Positions 44,778 to 53,316 of a stretch of 64,000 bases of DNA are shown here, one piece after another; position 1 is the stretch's first letter; every line of letters begins with the position of its first letter. Source of the DNA: VRUE01 sp963788975 (GTDB lineage: Bacteria > Actinomycetota > Thermoleophilia > Solirubrobacterales > 70-9). The translations under genes were made by a program, and so were the position numbers. Under the pieces are notes generated by a model. It was not told the DNA's origin. It made no database searches and saw only the letters and a program-made list of their open reading frames with translations. Location: NCBI GenBank assembly GCA_963788975.1, contig CAWBIJ010000003.1, forward strand, positions 62,001 to 126,000. Direction: 5' to 3'.

Positions 44778-46097
44778 CTAGGCCAGCTCTTGGCGGACCA
44801 CGCTGACAAGGCGCTCGCAGACCTCGTCGGCCTCGTCGGCGGTCGGCGCCTCGGCCATCACGCGGACGAGGGGCTCGGTTCCCGACGGGCGCAGCAGCAC
44901 CCGGCCGCGGCCCTCGAGCGCCTCTTCCTCGCGCTCGACCGCCTCCCAGACCGCGGTGGCCCCGGCTACCGCCTCACGCTCTGCGACCTCGACGTTGACC
45001 AGAGTCTGAGGCAACTTCTCCATCGGAGCGGCCTCGGCGAGGTCGCGACCGCCGAGCTCCCGCATCGTCATCAGGGCGGCGGCGATCCCATCGCCGGTGG
45101 CGACGAAGCGGGTATCGATGATGTGCCCGGACTGCTCGCCGCCGAGCGCCCATCCGCGGCTGTGTAGTTCGTCGAGGACGTAGCGATCGCCAACCTTGGT
45201 CACGGCCACGTCGATTCCGGCCTTCTCCATCGCCTGGTGGAAGCCGTAGTTGCTCATCACGGTCACCGCGACTCCGCCGCCGAGCTCTTCCCGCGCCGAC
45301 ATGCCGCGGGCGGTGAGCGCGATCAGCTCGTCGCCGTCGTGGGGACGGCCGGCGCCGTCGACGGCGAGGACACGGTCGCCGTCGCCGTCGAAGGCGAACC
45401 CAATCGTCGCCTCGGATGCGGCGACCCGGGCGGCCAGGTTGTCGAGGTGGGTGGAGCCGCAGCCGTCGTTGATGTTGCGCCCGTCGGGCTCGGCGGCGAT
45501 CGCCTCGACCGTGGCGCCGAGCCGCTCGAAGATCGCCGGACCGGCGCGAAACGTGGCGCCATTCGCGCAGTCGAGCAGAACCCGGTGGCCCGTGAGGTCG
45601 AGTGGGAAGGCCGCCTCCAGCGCCCGCAGGTAGTCCTCCAAGCCGCCGTTCAGCTCGCGCACGCGACCCGGCTCGGCGGGCGCGGCCTCCGCCTCGATCA
45701 GCGACTCGATCAGTGACTCGGCCTCGTCGTCGAGCTTCGTACCCGCCCCCGAGAAGAACTTGATCCCGTTGTCGCGGTACGGGTTATGGGAGGCGGAGAC
45801 GACGACCGCGAGGTCGAGCCCGAAGCGCTTCGCGAGGATCGCCGCGGCTGGGGTCGGCAGCACGTCACCCAGCAGCGCGTCCCCGCCGGCGGCGGCGATT
45901 CCGGCGGCGAGGGCAGCCTCCAGCATCGGCCCCGACTCGCGGGTGTCGCGGACGATCAGGATCTGCGGTCTCTCCGCCGCCAGCGAAGCGGTGGCGGCCC
46001 GCCCCAAGGCAGTGGCCAGCTCGGCGGTGAGGAAGGTCCCCGCCTCCCCTCGGACCCCATCGGTTCCGAAGAGCTTGCGCCCCTTCGCCACCAGCAT
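44778..46097 (-). CDS. glmM: Phosphoglucosamine mutase
   Basis: 439-aa alpha-D-phosphohexomutase interconverting glucosamine-6- and -1-phosphate. The phosphoserine loop is VSASHNPYRDNGIKF (about residue 100), the metal loop FDGDGDRVLAVD, the sugar loop GGEQSGHII and the phosphate loop RPSGTEPLVRVM. It stands between rpsI and glmS in a UDP-GlcNAc supply block. Confidence 0.95.
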   Translation of the reverse strand: MLVAKGRKLFGTDGVRGEAGTFLTAELATALGRAATASLAAERPQILIVRDTRESGPMLEAALAAGIAAAGGDALLGDVLPTPAAAILAKRFGLDLAVVVSASHNPYRDNGIKFFSGAGTKLDDEAESLIESLIEAEAAPAEPGRVRELNGGLEDYLRALEAAFPLDLTGHRVLLDCANGATFRAGPAIFERLGATVEAIAAEPDGRNINDGCGSTHLDNLAARVAASEATIGFAFDGDGDRVLAVDGAGRPHDGDELIALTARGMSAREELGGGVAVTVMSNYGFHQAMEKAGIDVAVTKVGDRYVLDELHSRGWALGGEQSGHIIDTRFVATGDGIAAALMTMRELGGRDLAEAAPMEKLPQTLVNVEVAEREAVAGATAVWEAVEREEEALEGRGRVLLRPSGTEPLVRVMAEAPTADEADEVCERLVSVVRQELA

Positions 46098-46102
46098 GGC
46101 TC

Positions 46103-46897
46103 CTAGCGCTTGCTGAACTGCGGGCGCTTGCGAGCCTTCTTGAGGCCGGCCTTGCGGCGCTCCTTTACCCGCGCGTCGCGAGTCAGGAAGCCGCGGCGCT
46201 TCAGCTCGACCCGCAGCGCGGGATCGATCTCGGTGAGGGCGCGGGATATGCCGTGGCGAACAGCGCCGGCCTGGCCGCTGACGCCGCCGCCGTGGACGCG
46301 GACGCGGACGTCGACGCTGCCCTCGTAGCCGGTGATCGTGAGCGGCTGGCGAGCCATCGTCTGGTGCAGGGGCCGCGGGAAGAACTCCTCGAGGGCGCGT
46401 TGGTTGACCTCGATCTTGCCGCTGCCGGGCAGCAGGGTGACGCGGGCGACCGAGCGCTTGCGCTTGCCGGTGGCCAGGTAACGCGCGCCGCTCTCCATTT
46501 TCGCCGGCGCGCGACTCGCGGCGCTCGGCTCCTCCTCAGACGTCTCGCCGACCAGCTCGGCCTCGCGGGCCGCCCGCTCTTCCTCCTCGGCCTCGAGCCG
46601 CGCCTTCTCCTCCGCGCTCAGCTCCCGGGTCGCCTCCTCAACCGCGATCGGCTCCAGGTCGGCCCCGGGGATGACGTCCTTTTTCTTCTCCTCGGCCTTG
46701 GGCTTCTCAGCCTTCTCAGCGGCCGGGGCTTCCTCCTCAGCGACAGGAGCCTCAGCTTGCTCGTCCTCAGCGGCCGGAGCTTCCTCTTCAGCGGCCGGGA
46801 CTTCCGCAGCCGGAGCGCCCTCGTCAACAGCCTCCGAAGCCTCGTCCTGCGGCTCTTCTGAAGTCTCAGGCGTCTCTTTGCTCGGCTCGTCCATCAT
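46103..46897 (-). CDS. rpsI: 30S ribosomal protein S9 with a long acidic N-terminal extension
   Basis: 264 aa, about twice the usual length. The canonical S9 domain occupies the last ~128 residues (ARYLATGKRKRSVARVTLLP to the C-terminal RKRPQFSKR tail that reaches the P-site). The first ~135 residues are a low-complexity Glu/Ala/Pro segment with repeats of EEEAPAAE type, ending in a charged helical stretch (AEEKARLEAEEEERAARE). The ATGA overlap with rplM supports the long start. The extension is probably disordered; its role is unknown. Confidence 0.93.
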   Translation of the reverse strand: MMDEPSKETPETSEEPQDEASEAVDEGAPAAEVPAAEEEAPAAEDEQAEAPVAEEEAPAAEKAEKPKAEEKKKDVIPGADLEPIAVEEATRELSAEEKARLEAEEEERAAREAELVGETSEEEPSAASRAPAKMESGARYLATGKRKRSVARVTLLPGSGKIEVNQRALEEFFPRPLHQTMARQPLTITGYEGSVDVRVRVHGGGVSGQAGAVRHGISRALTEIDPALRVELKRRGFLTRDARVKERRKAGLKKARKRPQFSKR

Positions 46898-47328
46898 GTG
46901 GCGATCTCCATCTGTTTCGGCTGCTGCGCCGCGTGCGGATGCTCCGGCCCCGCGTACACCTTCAGCTTGGTCAACTGTTTCCGTGCCAGCCGGTTGCGTG
47001 GCAGCATCCCCTTCACCGCCTTGCGGATGACCTCCTCGGGACGACGGTCGAGCATCTCGGCCAGAGTGCGCGACTTGATGCCCCCGGGGTAGCCGCTATG
47101 GCGCCAGTAGGTCTTCTGCTCCATCTTGTTGCCGGTGACCCGGATCTTCTCGGCGTTGACGACGACGACGAAGTCGCCTGTGTCGACGTGGGGCGTGTAC
47201 TCGGGCTTGCGCTTGCCGCGCAGCGCGTCGGCGATCCTGGTCGCGAGGCGCCCCAGGGTCTGCCCCTCAGCGTCGACGACGTACCAGTCACGCTGGCGGT
47301 CGGCGGGTGTCGCTACGTAGGTCTTCAC
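46894..47328 (-). CDS. rplM: 50S ribosomal protein L13
   Basis: 144-aa L13: WYVVDAEGQTLGRLATRIAD, KMEQKTYWRHSGYPGG and VKGMLPRNRLARKQL are diagnostic. The GTG at 47328 gives the normal N-terminus. It overlaps rpsI by 4 bp, the usual rplM-rpsI operon. Confidence 0.96.
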   Translation of the reverse strand: MKTYVATPADRQRDWYVVDAEGQTLGRLATRIADALRGKRKPEYTPHVDTGDFVVVVNAEKIRVTGNKMEQKTYWRHSGYPGGIKSRTLAEMLDRRPEEVIRKAVKGMLPRNRLARKQLTKLKVYAGPEHPHAAQQPKQMEIAT

Positions 47329-47395
47329 GGCTGGCGCATGATAGGGAACTCCGTTGCAGGCCAAGGTTCCGGAGGCGAACGGGCCGAAGTAGCCC

Positions 47396-48316
47396 GTGTT
47401 GGCGCGAACCTCGATCACACTCGTGACAGCGGCGTTGCTGGCCGCGACGCTCGCCGCTTCCGCATCCGCGACGACCGGTGGGGCGCCGACGGCTACCGCC
47501 GGCACACCGTCCCCCGTCGGCAGCCCAACCGGCGCCCCAGCAGGCGACGGGCCGAGCGCCGGCGCCCTGCGCCTGCTCTCGGCCGAGGCGGCGCCACGAA
47601 GGTCCTTCTACTACGGCTTGCACTACCCGAGGATCAACTTCACGCTCGCCAGCACCCAACCGCAGAACGACCTCCGGATCGACGTGGTCGACGCGGCGGG
47701 CGCAGTCGTCCGCACTTTCTTCCGCAACGACGTCGCACCAGACGCGGAGACTCGGATCCGCTGGGATGGGATCGCCGACGACGGCCGTTCCGCGCGGAGC
47801 GGTCGCTACAGCTTCCGGGTTTCCTCGCAGGCGGGGGCGCCGGTGGCCGAGCCGAGCACGTCGGAGGCGCCGAGCCTCGGCTTCGCCCTCTATGGCTACG
47901 CCTTTCCCATCCTCGCCGACCACGACTACGGCGATGCCGGGTCGGTCTTCGGCGCCGGTCGCTCCGGTCACACCCACCAAGGCCATGACTTGATGGCCGA
48001 GTGCGGCGTGCTCATCGTCGCCGCGCGCGGGGGCATCGTCCAGTACTCGGGCTACCAGGATGCCGCCGGCAACTATCTCGTCATCGACGGCAAGGGCACC
48101 GGCTTCGACATGACCTACATGCACCTCGCCGAACCCTCGCCGCTGCAGGCGGGCGAACTCGTCCGCACCGGCCAGCCGATCGGTGTCGTCGGCGATACCG
48201 GCTCGGCCACCGCCTGCCACCTTCACTTCGAGATGTGGACCAATCCCGGCTGGTACGAGGGTGGCGGCCCGATTGACCCGCTTCCCTACCTCCTGCGCTG
48301 GGATCGCTACAGCTGA
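47396..48316 (+). CDS. Secreted M23-family metallopeptidase-like protein
   Basis: 306-aa exported protein: signal peptide (GTG start, core TLVTAALLAATLAASASA), a Thr/Pro/Gly-rich linker, a FlgD-like Ig domain (about residues 65-140: NDLRIDVVDAAGAVVRTFF through SGRYSFRVSSQAG) and a C-terminal LytM/M23 domain. Zinc ligands are visible in HTHQGHDLMAECG and TACHLHFEMW. It likely cleaves peptidoglycan cross-links or binds the wall. It is divergent from rplM. Confidence 0.88.
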   Translation: MLARTSITLVTAALLAATLAASASATTGGAPTATAGTPSPVGSPTGAPAGDGPSAGALRLLSAEAAPRRSFYYGLHYPRINFTLASTQPQNDLRIDVVDAAGAVVRTFFRNDVAPDAETRIRWDGIADDGRSARSGRYSFRVSSQAGAPVAEPSTSEAPSLGFALYGYAFPILADHDYGDAGSVFGAGRSGHTHQGHDLMAECGVLIVAARGGIVQYSGYQDAAGNYLVIDGKGTGFDMTYMHLAEPSPLQAGELVRTGQPIGVVGDTGSATACHLHFEMWTNPGWYEGGGPIDPLPYLLRWDRYS

Positions 48317-48329
48317 TTTTCCTTAGAAT

Positions 48330-48348
48330 GAGAATGAGTCTCATTCTC
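48330..48348. promoter_or_regulatory. Fur/Zur-type operator
   Basis: GAGAATGAGTCTCATTCTC, a perfect 9+1+9 palindrome of the Fur-box type, 17 bp before the GTG of the Fur-family regulator. It indicates autoregulation and control of the downstream ZIP transporter. Confidence 0.82.
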
Positions 48349-48365
48349 TGATACCGTTCCCCAGC

Positions 48366-48788
48366 GTGAACTGGGCCGAGCATGCGATGAGCCGCCTCGA
48401 CAAGGCGGGATACAAGAGCGGCGCCGCCCGCCGACAGGTGGTCGAGCTGCTCGGCGGCGAGCACTGCGCGGTGACCGCGCTCGAGGTCGACCGCAGGCTG
48501 GCTGCGGTTGGGCGCGCGAGCGTCTACCGGACGCTCGAACAGCTCGAGCAGCTGCGCCTGGTCCAGCGGGTCGACATCGGCGGCGACGCCGCCGGCTACG
48601 AGCGGCTCGACCCCGAAGAGCACCACCACCACTTCGTCTGCGAGGACTGCGGCAGGCTTGCCCCCTTCTCCAGCGAGCAGCTGGAGAAGGCGATCGAGGC
48701 GATCGGCCGCCAGTCCGACTTCACCGTCGCGGCCCATGACGTGGTGCTGCGCGGCACCTGCGCACCGTGCTCGGAGCGCCGTGCCTGA
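48366..48788 (+). CDS. Fur-family metal-responsive repressor, probably Zur
   Basis: 140-aa Fur-family protein. The N-terminal winged helix includes VGRASVYRTLEQLEQLRLVQ, and the dimerisation domain has HHHHFVCEDCGR (metal-sensing His cluster and first CxxC) and a second CAPC near the end forming the structural zinc site. Overlap with a ZIP zinc-type transporter gene favours Zur over Fur, but metal specificity cannot be read from the sequence. The operator at 48330-48348 directly precedes it. Confidence 0.88.
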   Translation: MNWAEHAMSRLDKAGYKSGAARRQVVELLGGEHCAVTALEVDRRLAAVGRASVYRTLEQLEQLRLVQRVDIGGDAAGYERLDPEEHHHHFVCEDCGRLAPFSSEQLEKAIEAIGRQSDFTVAAHDVVLRGTCAPCSERRA

Positions 48789-49518
48789 GGTTGCGATACC
48801 GCTGGCCGGCGCTGTCGCGCTGGCGATCCTGATCGGCGGCCGGATCGCGCTCCGGCTCGCCCACACGCTGCCGACGGTGATCGCGCTCAGCGGCGGCATC
48901 GTCGTCGCCGTCGCCCTGCTCGAGGTGCTGCCGGAGGCGATCGAGAACATCGGCGATGCCCACGACGCCGTGCCCCTGGTGGCCATCGGCTTCCTCACCT
49001 TCTTCCTGCTCGAGCGGGTGCTGGTCCTGCACCACCGCGACGAGCCCGAGGAGGCGCGCTCGCACGGCCAGGTCGGGGTGCTCGGCGCTCTCGGCCTCTC
49101 GCTCCACACCTTCACCGACGGGGTCGGCATCGGGCTCGCCTTCAGCGTCAACGTCGAGACCGGCCTGCTCGTCTTCCTCGCCGTGGTCAGCCATGGCTTC
49201 GCCGACGGCCTCAACACCGTCAGCTTCGTGCTCAGCCAGTCAGGCGACAAGCACCAGGCGCTGCGCTGGCTGCGCATCGACGCGATCGCGCCGCTGGCCG
49301 GCGCGGTCCTCGGCTCGCTGATCTCGGTCTCAGACCAGACGCTTGGGTACTTCCTCGCCGTCTACGCCGGGTTCTTCCTCTACATGGGCGCCACCGACCT
49401 GCTGCCCGAGGCTCACGCCCACGAGCACGACGGCAAAGGGTCCTGGAGCCGCGTGGCGCTGACGATCGCCGGCTTTGCGGCGATCTACGCGATCACGCTG
49501 GTCGCCCACCCGCACTAA
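48781..49518 (+). CDS. ZIP-family metal transporter
   Basis: 245-aa membrane protein with about seven or eight helices. The ZIP signature is SLHTFTDGVGIGLAF (helix IV) and SHGFADGLNTVSF (helix V), with their His and Asp metal ligands, plus a His-rich C-terminal loop (EAHAHEHD). It imports zinc or another divalent metal. The GTG start overlaps the regulator gene by 8 bp, so both belong to one metal-controlled operon. Confidence 0.87.
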   Translation: MPEVAIPLAGAVALAILIGGRIALRLAHTLPTVIALSGGIVVAVALLEVLPEAIENIGDAHDAVPLVAIGFLTFFLLERVLVLHHRDEPEEARSHGQVGVLGALGLSLHTFTDGVGIGLAFSVNVETGLLVFLAVVSHGFADGLNTVSFVLSQSGDKHQALRWLRIDAIAPLAGAVLGSLISVSDQTLGYFLAVYAGFFLYMGATDLLPEAHAHEHDGKGSWSRVALTIAGFAAIYAITLVAHPH

Positions 49519-49639
49519 AGAAAACCGACGGGGCACGTTTAGTCAGTTTTTCTTGACTCTCAAGCGAGCCTGTGTTACGGAGCCTTTTGACCCCAGTCGA
49601 ATTGCTCCGGCCACAGTCGCCGGAAAGGAGGAGAGAAAC

Positions 49640-50350
49640 ATGAGACTCACCAAGGCTCTCGGCCTTGCCGTCGTCGCCGTCGTCGCGGCGGTGGCAATCA
49701 TCAATCCTGGCTCGGCTTCGCCTCAAGGAGGGGGCGATCCCGAAGTGGTCATATGCAACAAATCTGAAGTGTTATGCGCCAAAGGGGAGTACCGCATAAG
49801 AAAGGGAATAACCTGGAAAGCCAAAGAAGCTCTTTTCTTAGGCGTTCTCGAGGTGCAGTCATGCAGCGATGCCGAACTCACGGGCAGGTTCGTGGGGATG
49901 GGCAATCCTCTCTTATTGGAAATCTTCACGCTCAGGTTCTACGGGACATGCTCACCGTGCACAACCGTCACTGTCGAAAATCTTTCGCATGGCCAAGTCA
50001 AAGTAGCGGCCAACGACGTATACACGCTGTTAATGAGCTTCAAAGTCAAAATGTCCTGCCCCTTCGGACAGACATGCAAATTCGAAGTTCCAGACGCCGT
50101 GCTCGCCATCCACAACACTGCAGCTGGCGCGCCGGAATTCTTAGCCGTCGAAGAGGAAATCAAAGTCGAAGAAAAAGAATTCCTCTGCGGGACGATTGGC
50201 GGATGGGACACCAAATTTCTCAACACGTTTGCTCCCTTAAAATACTGGTTCGCTTTATATAAATTAACCCAGCACGAATCAGAATTAAAAACGGAACAGG
50301 AACACAAAGAAATATTAGAAGCTCATACAGAAGACTTAGAAAAAAAATAG
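49640..50350 (+). CDS. Low-GC exported Cys-rich protein with C-terminal charged helix
   Basis: 236-aa protein with a signal peptide (LGLAVVAVVAAVAIINPGSA) after a strong ribosome site (AAAGGAGGAGAG, 49624-49635). Eight cysteines are spaced through a beta-rich domain (VICNKSEVLC, GTCSPCTTVTVENL, MSCPFGQTCKFEV, EFLCGTIGGWD). The last ~30 residues (QHESELKTEQEHKEILEAH) form a charged helix or coiled coil. GC content falls sharply along the gene and the 3' end is A-rich, unlike its neighbours. From memory, similar Cys-patterned exported proteins are numerous in Thermoleophilia; their function is unknown. Confidence 0.75.
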   Translation: MRLTKALGLAVVAVVAAVAIINPGSASPQGGGDPEVVICNKSEVLCAKGEYRIRKGITWKAKEALFLGVLEVQSCSDAELTGRFVGMGNPLLLEIFTLRFYGTCSPCTTVTVENLSHGQVKVAANDVYTLLMSFKVKMSCPFGQTCKFEVPDAVLAIHNTAAGAPEFLAVEEEIKVEEKEFLCGTIGGWDTKFLNTFAPLKYWFALYKLTQHESELKTEQEHKEILEAHTEDLEKK

Positions 50351-50371
50351 GAGAAGCAGGCCCCTGATGGT

Positions 50372-50398
50372 GAAAGGCCGCGCCCCGCGTGGCCTTTC
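50372..50398. terminator. Hairpin between convergent genes
   Basis: GAAAGGCC (50372-50379) pairs with GGCCTTTC (50391-50398), with a GC-rich upper stem and CCCC loop, between the low-GC gene and the convergent guaA gene. Probably a bidirectional terminator. Confidence 0.7.
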
Positions 50399-50418
50399 TC
50401 ATGCCGCTGCGCGAACCG

Positions 50419-52080
50419 CTACTCCCACTCGATCGTCGCCGGCGGCTTCGAGGAGATGTCGAGGGCGACGCGGTTGACGCCGCGGATCTCGTTGATGACT
50501 CGGTTGGAGACGCGCTCGAGCAGGTCATAGGGCAGGCGGGCCCAGTCGGCCGTCATCGCGTCGTCGGAGGTGACGGCGCGGATCACGATCGGGTAGGCGT
50601 AAGTGCGACCGTCCCCCTGCACCCCGACCGAGCGGACGACCGGCAACACGCAGAAGGACTGCCAGAGTTGGCGGTAGAGCTCGGCGGCGCGGATCTCCTC
50701 CTGGAGGATCGCGTCGGCGGCGCGGAGGATGTCGAGTCGCTCTCTGGTCACCTCGCCGCCGACGATGCGGATCGCCAGCCCCGGCCCCGGGAACGGCTGG
50801 CGCCAAACCATCCGCTCGGGCAGGCCAAGCTCGGCGCCGACCGCGCGCACCTCGTCCTTGAACAGCATCCGCAGCGGCTCGACCAGCTCGAACTCGAGGT
50901 CCTCGGGCAGGCCGCCGACGTTGTGGTGCGACTTGATCGTCGCCGCGTGGTCGCTGCCACCGGACTCGATCACGTCCGAGTAGAGCGTGCCCTGGACCAG
51001 GTAGGCAGCGTCCTGGAGCTTCGCCGCCTCCTCCTCGAAGACGCGGATGAACTCCTCGCCGATGATTTTGCGCTTGCGCTCTGGCTCGTCGACTCCGGCG
51101 AGCCTGGCGAGGAAGCGCTCCTCGGCGTCGACGTGGACGAGGGGTATGCCGAACTGCTCGAAAGCGGCGACGACCTGCTCGGCCTCGTTCAGCCGCATCA
51201 GGCCGTGGTCGACGAAGACGCAGGTCAGCCGCTCCCCCACCGCGCGGTGGACGAGCAGCGCCGCGACCGAGGAGTCGACGCCGCCGGAGAGGCCGCAGAT
51301 CACGCGCCCCTCGCCAACCTGGGCCTGCACCTTGGCCACCTGTTCGGCGATCACCGACTGCGGCGACCACTCCTGCTCGCAGCCAGCGACGTCGCGGAGG
51401 AAGCGGGTGAGGATCTCGGTCCCGTAGGGGGTATGGACCACCTCGGGGTGAAATTGGATGCCGTAGAGCCCGCGCTCCGGGTTCTCGCAGGCAGCGACTG
51501 GCGAGCCAGGGCTGGAGGCGAGCGCCGCAAACCCCGCCGGCGGCTCGAAGACTGCGTCGCGGTGGCTCATCCAGCAGTGCTGCTCCTCCGGAAGCCCACC
51601 GAGCAGCTTGCCGCCCCCGTCCCTCAGGGTCAGATCCGTCCGCCCGAACTCCCCCGCCTCCGCTGCCTCGACCCGTCCACCAAGTGCCTGGACCATCACC
51701 TGCATCCCGTAACAGATGCCCAGCATCGGAATCTCAAGATCGAGCAGCTCGGCCGGAAAGGCCGGAGCGCCCTCCTCGTAGACCGAAGCTGGCCCTCCGG
51801 AGAGGACCAGCCCTTTCGGCTTGCGCTCGCGAATCGACTCGACCGAAGCGGTCGCTGGCAACATCTCCGCGAACACGCCGCACTCGCGGATCCGTCTGGC
51901 GATCAGCTGGGAATACTGGCCACCGAAATCAAGGACCAGAACCTCCTCGACCGCGTTCGTGCCGGCGGGTGGCGCTGTAGGGGGTACCGCCCCCGAGGAA
52001 GCTTTAGCTACCGCAGGGGGCGGTGGGTCCCCTGCAGCGACAGGACCCGCCGGCCCGACCGCGCTGGGACCCTCAGTCAT
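50419..52080 (-). CDS. guaA: GMP synthase (glutamine-hydrolysing) with a repeat-derived N-terminal extension
   Basis: 553-aa enzyme converting XMP to GMP. The canonical protein starts near residue 44 (VEEVLVLDFGGQYSQLIARR); the class I glutaminase triad is in GICYGMQVM and the IQFHPEVVH motif, the ATP-pyrophosphatase P-loop in LSGGVDSSVAA, and the C-terminal domain ends SKPPATIEWE. The first ~43 residues include the element-encoded stretch PVAAGDPPPPAVAKASSGAV, which also occurs in the dacA product. The start at 52080 overlaps the guaB3 stop by 8 bp. Confidence 0.94.
   Translation of the reverse strand: MTEGPSAVGPAGPVAAGDPPPPAVAKASSGAVPPTAPPAGTNAVEEVLVLDFGGQYSQLIARRIRECGVFAEMLPATASVESIRERKPKGLVLSGGPASVYEEGAPAFPAELLDLEIPMLGICYGMQVMVQALGGRVEAAEAGEFGRTDLTLRDGGGKLLGGLPEEQHCWMSHRDAVFEPPAGFAALASSPGSPVAACENPERGLYGIQFHPEVVHTPYGTEILTRFLRDVAGCEQEWSPQSVIAEQVAKVQAQVGEGRVICGLSGGVDSSVAALLVHRAVGERLTCVFVDHGLMRLNEAEQVVAAFEQFGIPLVHVDAEERFLARLAGVDEPERKRKIIGEEFIRVFEEEAAKLQDAAYLVQGTLYSDVIESGGSDHAATIKSHHNVGGLPEDLEFELVEPLRMLFKDEVRAVGAELGLPERMVWRQPFPGPGLAIRIVGGEVTRERLDILRAADAILQEEIRAAELYRQLWQSFCVLPVVRSVGVQGDGRTYAYPIVIRAVTSDDAMTADWARLPYDLLERVSNRVINEIRGVNRVALDISSKPPATIEWE
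51965..52050 (-). repeat. Protein-embedded palindromic repeat, copy in guaA
   Basis: 86 bp, matching 55387-55472 with six mismatches and in the same reading frame. The ends and flanks are inverted (GCGGG with CCCGC; CCGCCCC with GGGGCGG) around a centre containing AAGCTT. It encodes the shared Ala/Pro-rich peptide. Confidence 0.85.
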
Positions 52081-53290
52081 CCGATACCGCGACCCCCGTA
52101 GCCACAGCCGCCCGCCCGTTGGATCCCATGCCGACAGCCTGCTCGTTCTGCAGCTTCTTCCCCTCGCTCATCAGCGCCGGAGCGACCATCACCTCGGCCC
52201 GCTGGAAGGAGCGGATGTCCTCGTAGCCGCAGGTGGCCATCGAGGTCTTCAGCGCCCCCATCAGGTTGAAGGTGCCATCGTTCTCCTGCGCCGGACCGAG
52301 CAGGATCTCCTCCATCGTCCCGTCCTGCCTGGTGGTAACGCGGGTGCCGCGCGGCAGCGACGGGTGGAAGGTCGCCATCCCCCAGTGAAAGCCGCGCCCG
52401 GGCGCCTCCTTGGCGCGGGCCAGGGGTGAGCCGACCATCACCGAGTCGGCCCCGGTGGCGATCGCCTTGGAGACATCTCCCCCGGTCCGCATGCCGCCGT
52501 CGGCGATTACGTTCACGTACTCGCCGGTCTCCAGCATGTGCTGGGCGCGGGCGGCCGCGACGTCGGCGATCGCGGTCGCCTGCGGGACGCCGATCCCGAG
52601 CACGCCGCGGGTGGTGCAAGCGGCGCCGGGGCCGACCCCGACCAGGACGCCGACCGCGCCGGTCCGCATCAGGTGCAATCCGGTCGAGTAGGAGGCGCAG
52701 CCGCCGACCACGGTCGGCACCGGAACTTCGGCGATGAACTCCTTCAGGTTGAGCGGCTCGACCGTGGTCGAGACGTGTTCGGCCGAGATCACCGTGCCTT
52801 GGATGACGAGGATGTCGATCCCCGCCTCGACCGCGATCTCGTAGTGCTCACGCACCTTCTGCGGGGTGAGCGAGCCGCAGGCCACCGCGCCGCGCTGCTT
52901 GATCTCGGCGATCCGTTGCCCGACCAGCTCCGGCTTGACCGGCTCGGTGTAGATCTCCTGCATGATCCGGGTCGCCTCGTGCTTGGGCGCCGCCGCGACC
53001 CTCTCCAGCTGCTCTTCGGCGTTCTCGAACCGCGTCCAGATCCCCTCCAGGTTGAGCACGCCGAGCCCGCCCAGCTCATTGACGAGCACCGCGGTGTCAG
53101 GGCTGACCACCCCATCCATCGCAGAAGCGACGAGCGGCAGCTCGAAGCGGTAGGGGCCGAGGGTCCAGCTGATGTCTATGTCGTCGGGATCGCGGGTGCG
53201 GCGCGACGGGACGATCGCGATGTCGTCGAATCCGTAGGCGCGCCGCCCCTTCTTGCCGCGACCAATATCGATCTCCAATTGGTCCTCCAA
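52073..53290 (-). CDS. guaB3: IMP dehydrogenase family protein, GuaB3 type
   Basis: 405-aa TIM-barrel protein of the GuaB3/IMPDH-like actinobacterial family. The catalytic-loop Cys is in GVGPGAACTTRGVLGIG, with phosphate-binding VIADGGMRTGGDVSKAIATG and MVGSPLARAKEAPG; no CBS domains are inserted, as expected for GuaB3. It likely acts on a purine nucleotide, but the exact reaction of GuaB3 is less certain than for GuaB. It directly precedes guaA. Confidence 0.9.
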   Translation of the reverse strand: MEDQLEIDIGRGKKGRRAYGFDDIAIVPSRRTRDPDDIDISWTLGPYRFELPLVASAMDGVVSPDTAVLVNELGGLGVLNLEGIWTRFENAEEQLERVAAAPKHEATRIMQEIYTEPVKPELVGQRIAEIKQRGAVACGSLTPQKVREHYEIAVEAGIDILVIQGTVISAEHVSTTVEPLNLKEFIAEVPVPTVVGGCASYSTGLHLMRTGAVGVLVGVGPGAACTTRGVLGIGVPQATAIADVAAARAQHMLETGEYVNVIADGGMRTGGDVSKAIATGADSVMVGSPLARAKEAPGRGFHWGMATFHPSLPRGTRVTTRQDGTMEEILLGPAQENDGTFNLMGALKTSMATCGYEDIRSFQRAEVMVAPALMSEGKKLQNEQAVGMGSNGRAAVATGVAVSDD

Positions 53291-53316
53291 GGGGGTGGCT
53301 GCGTTGAAAAGCCAGC

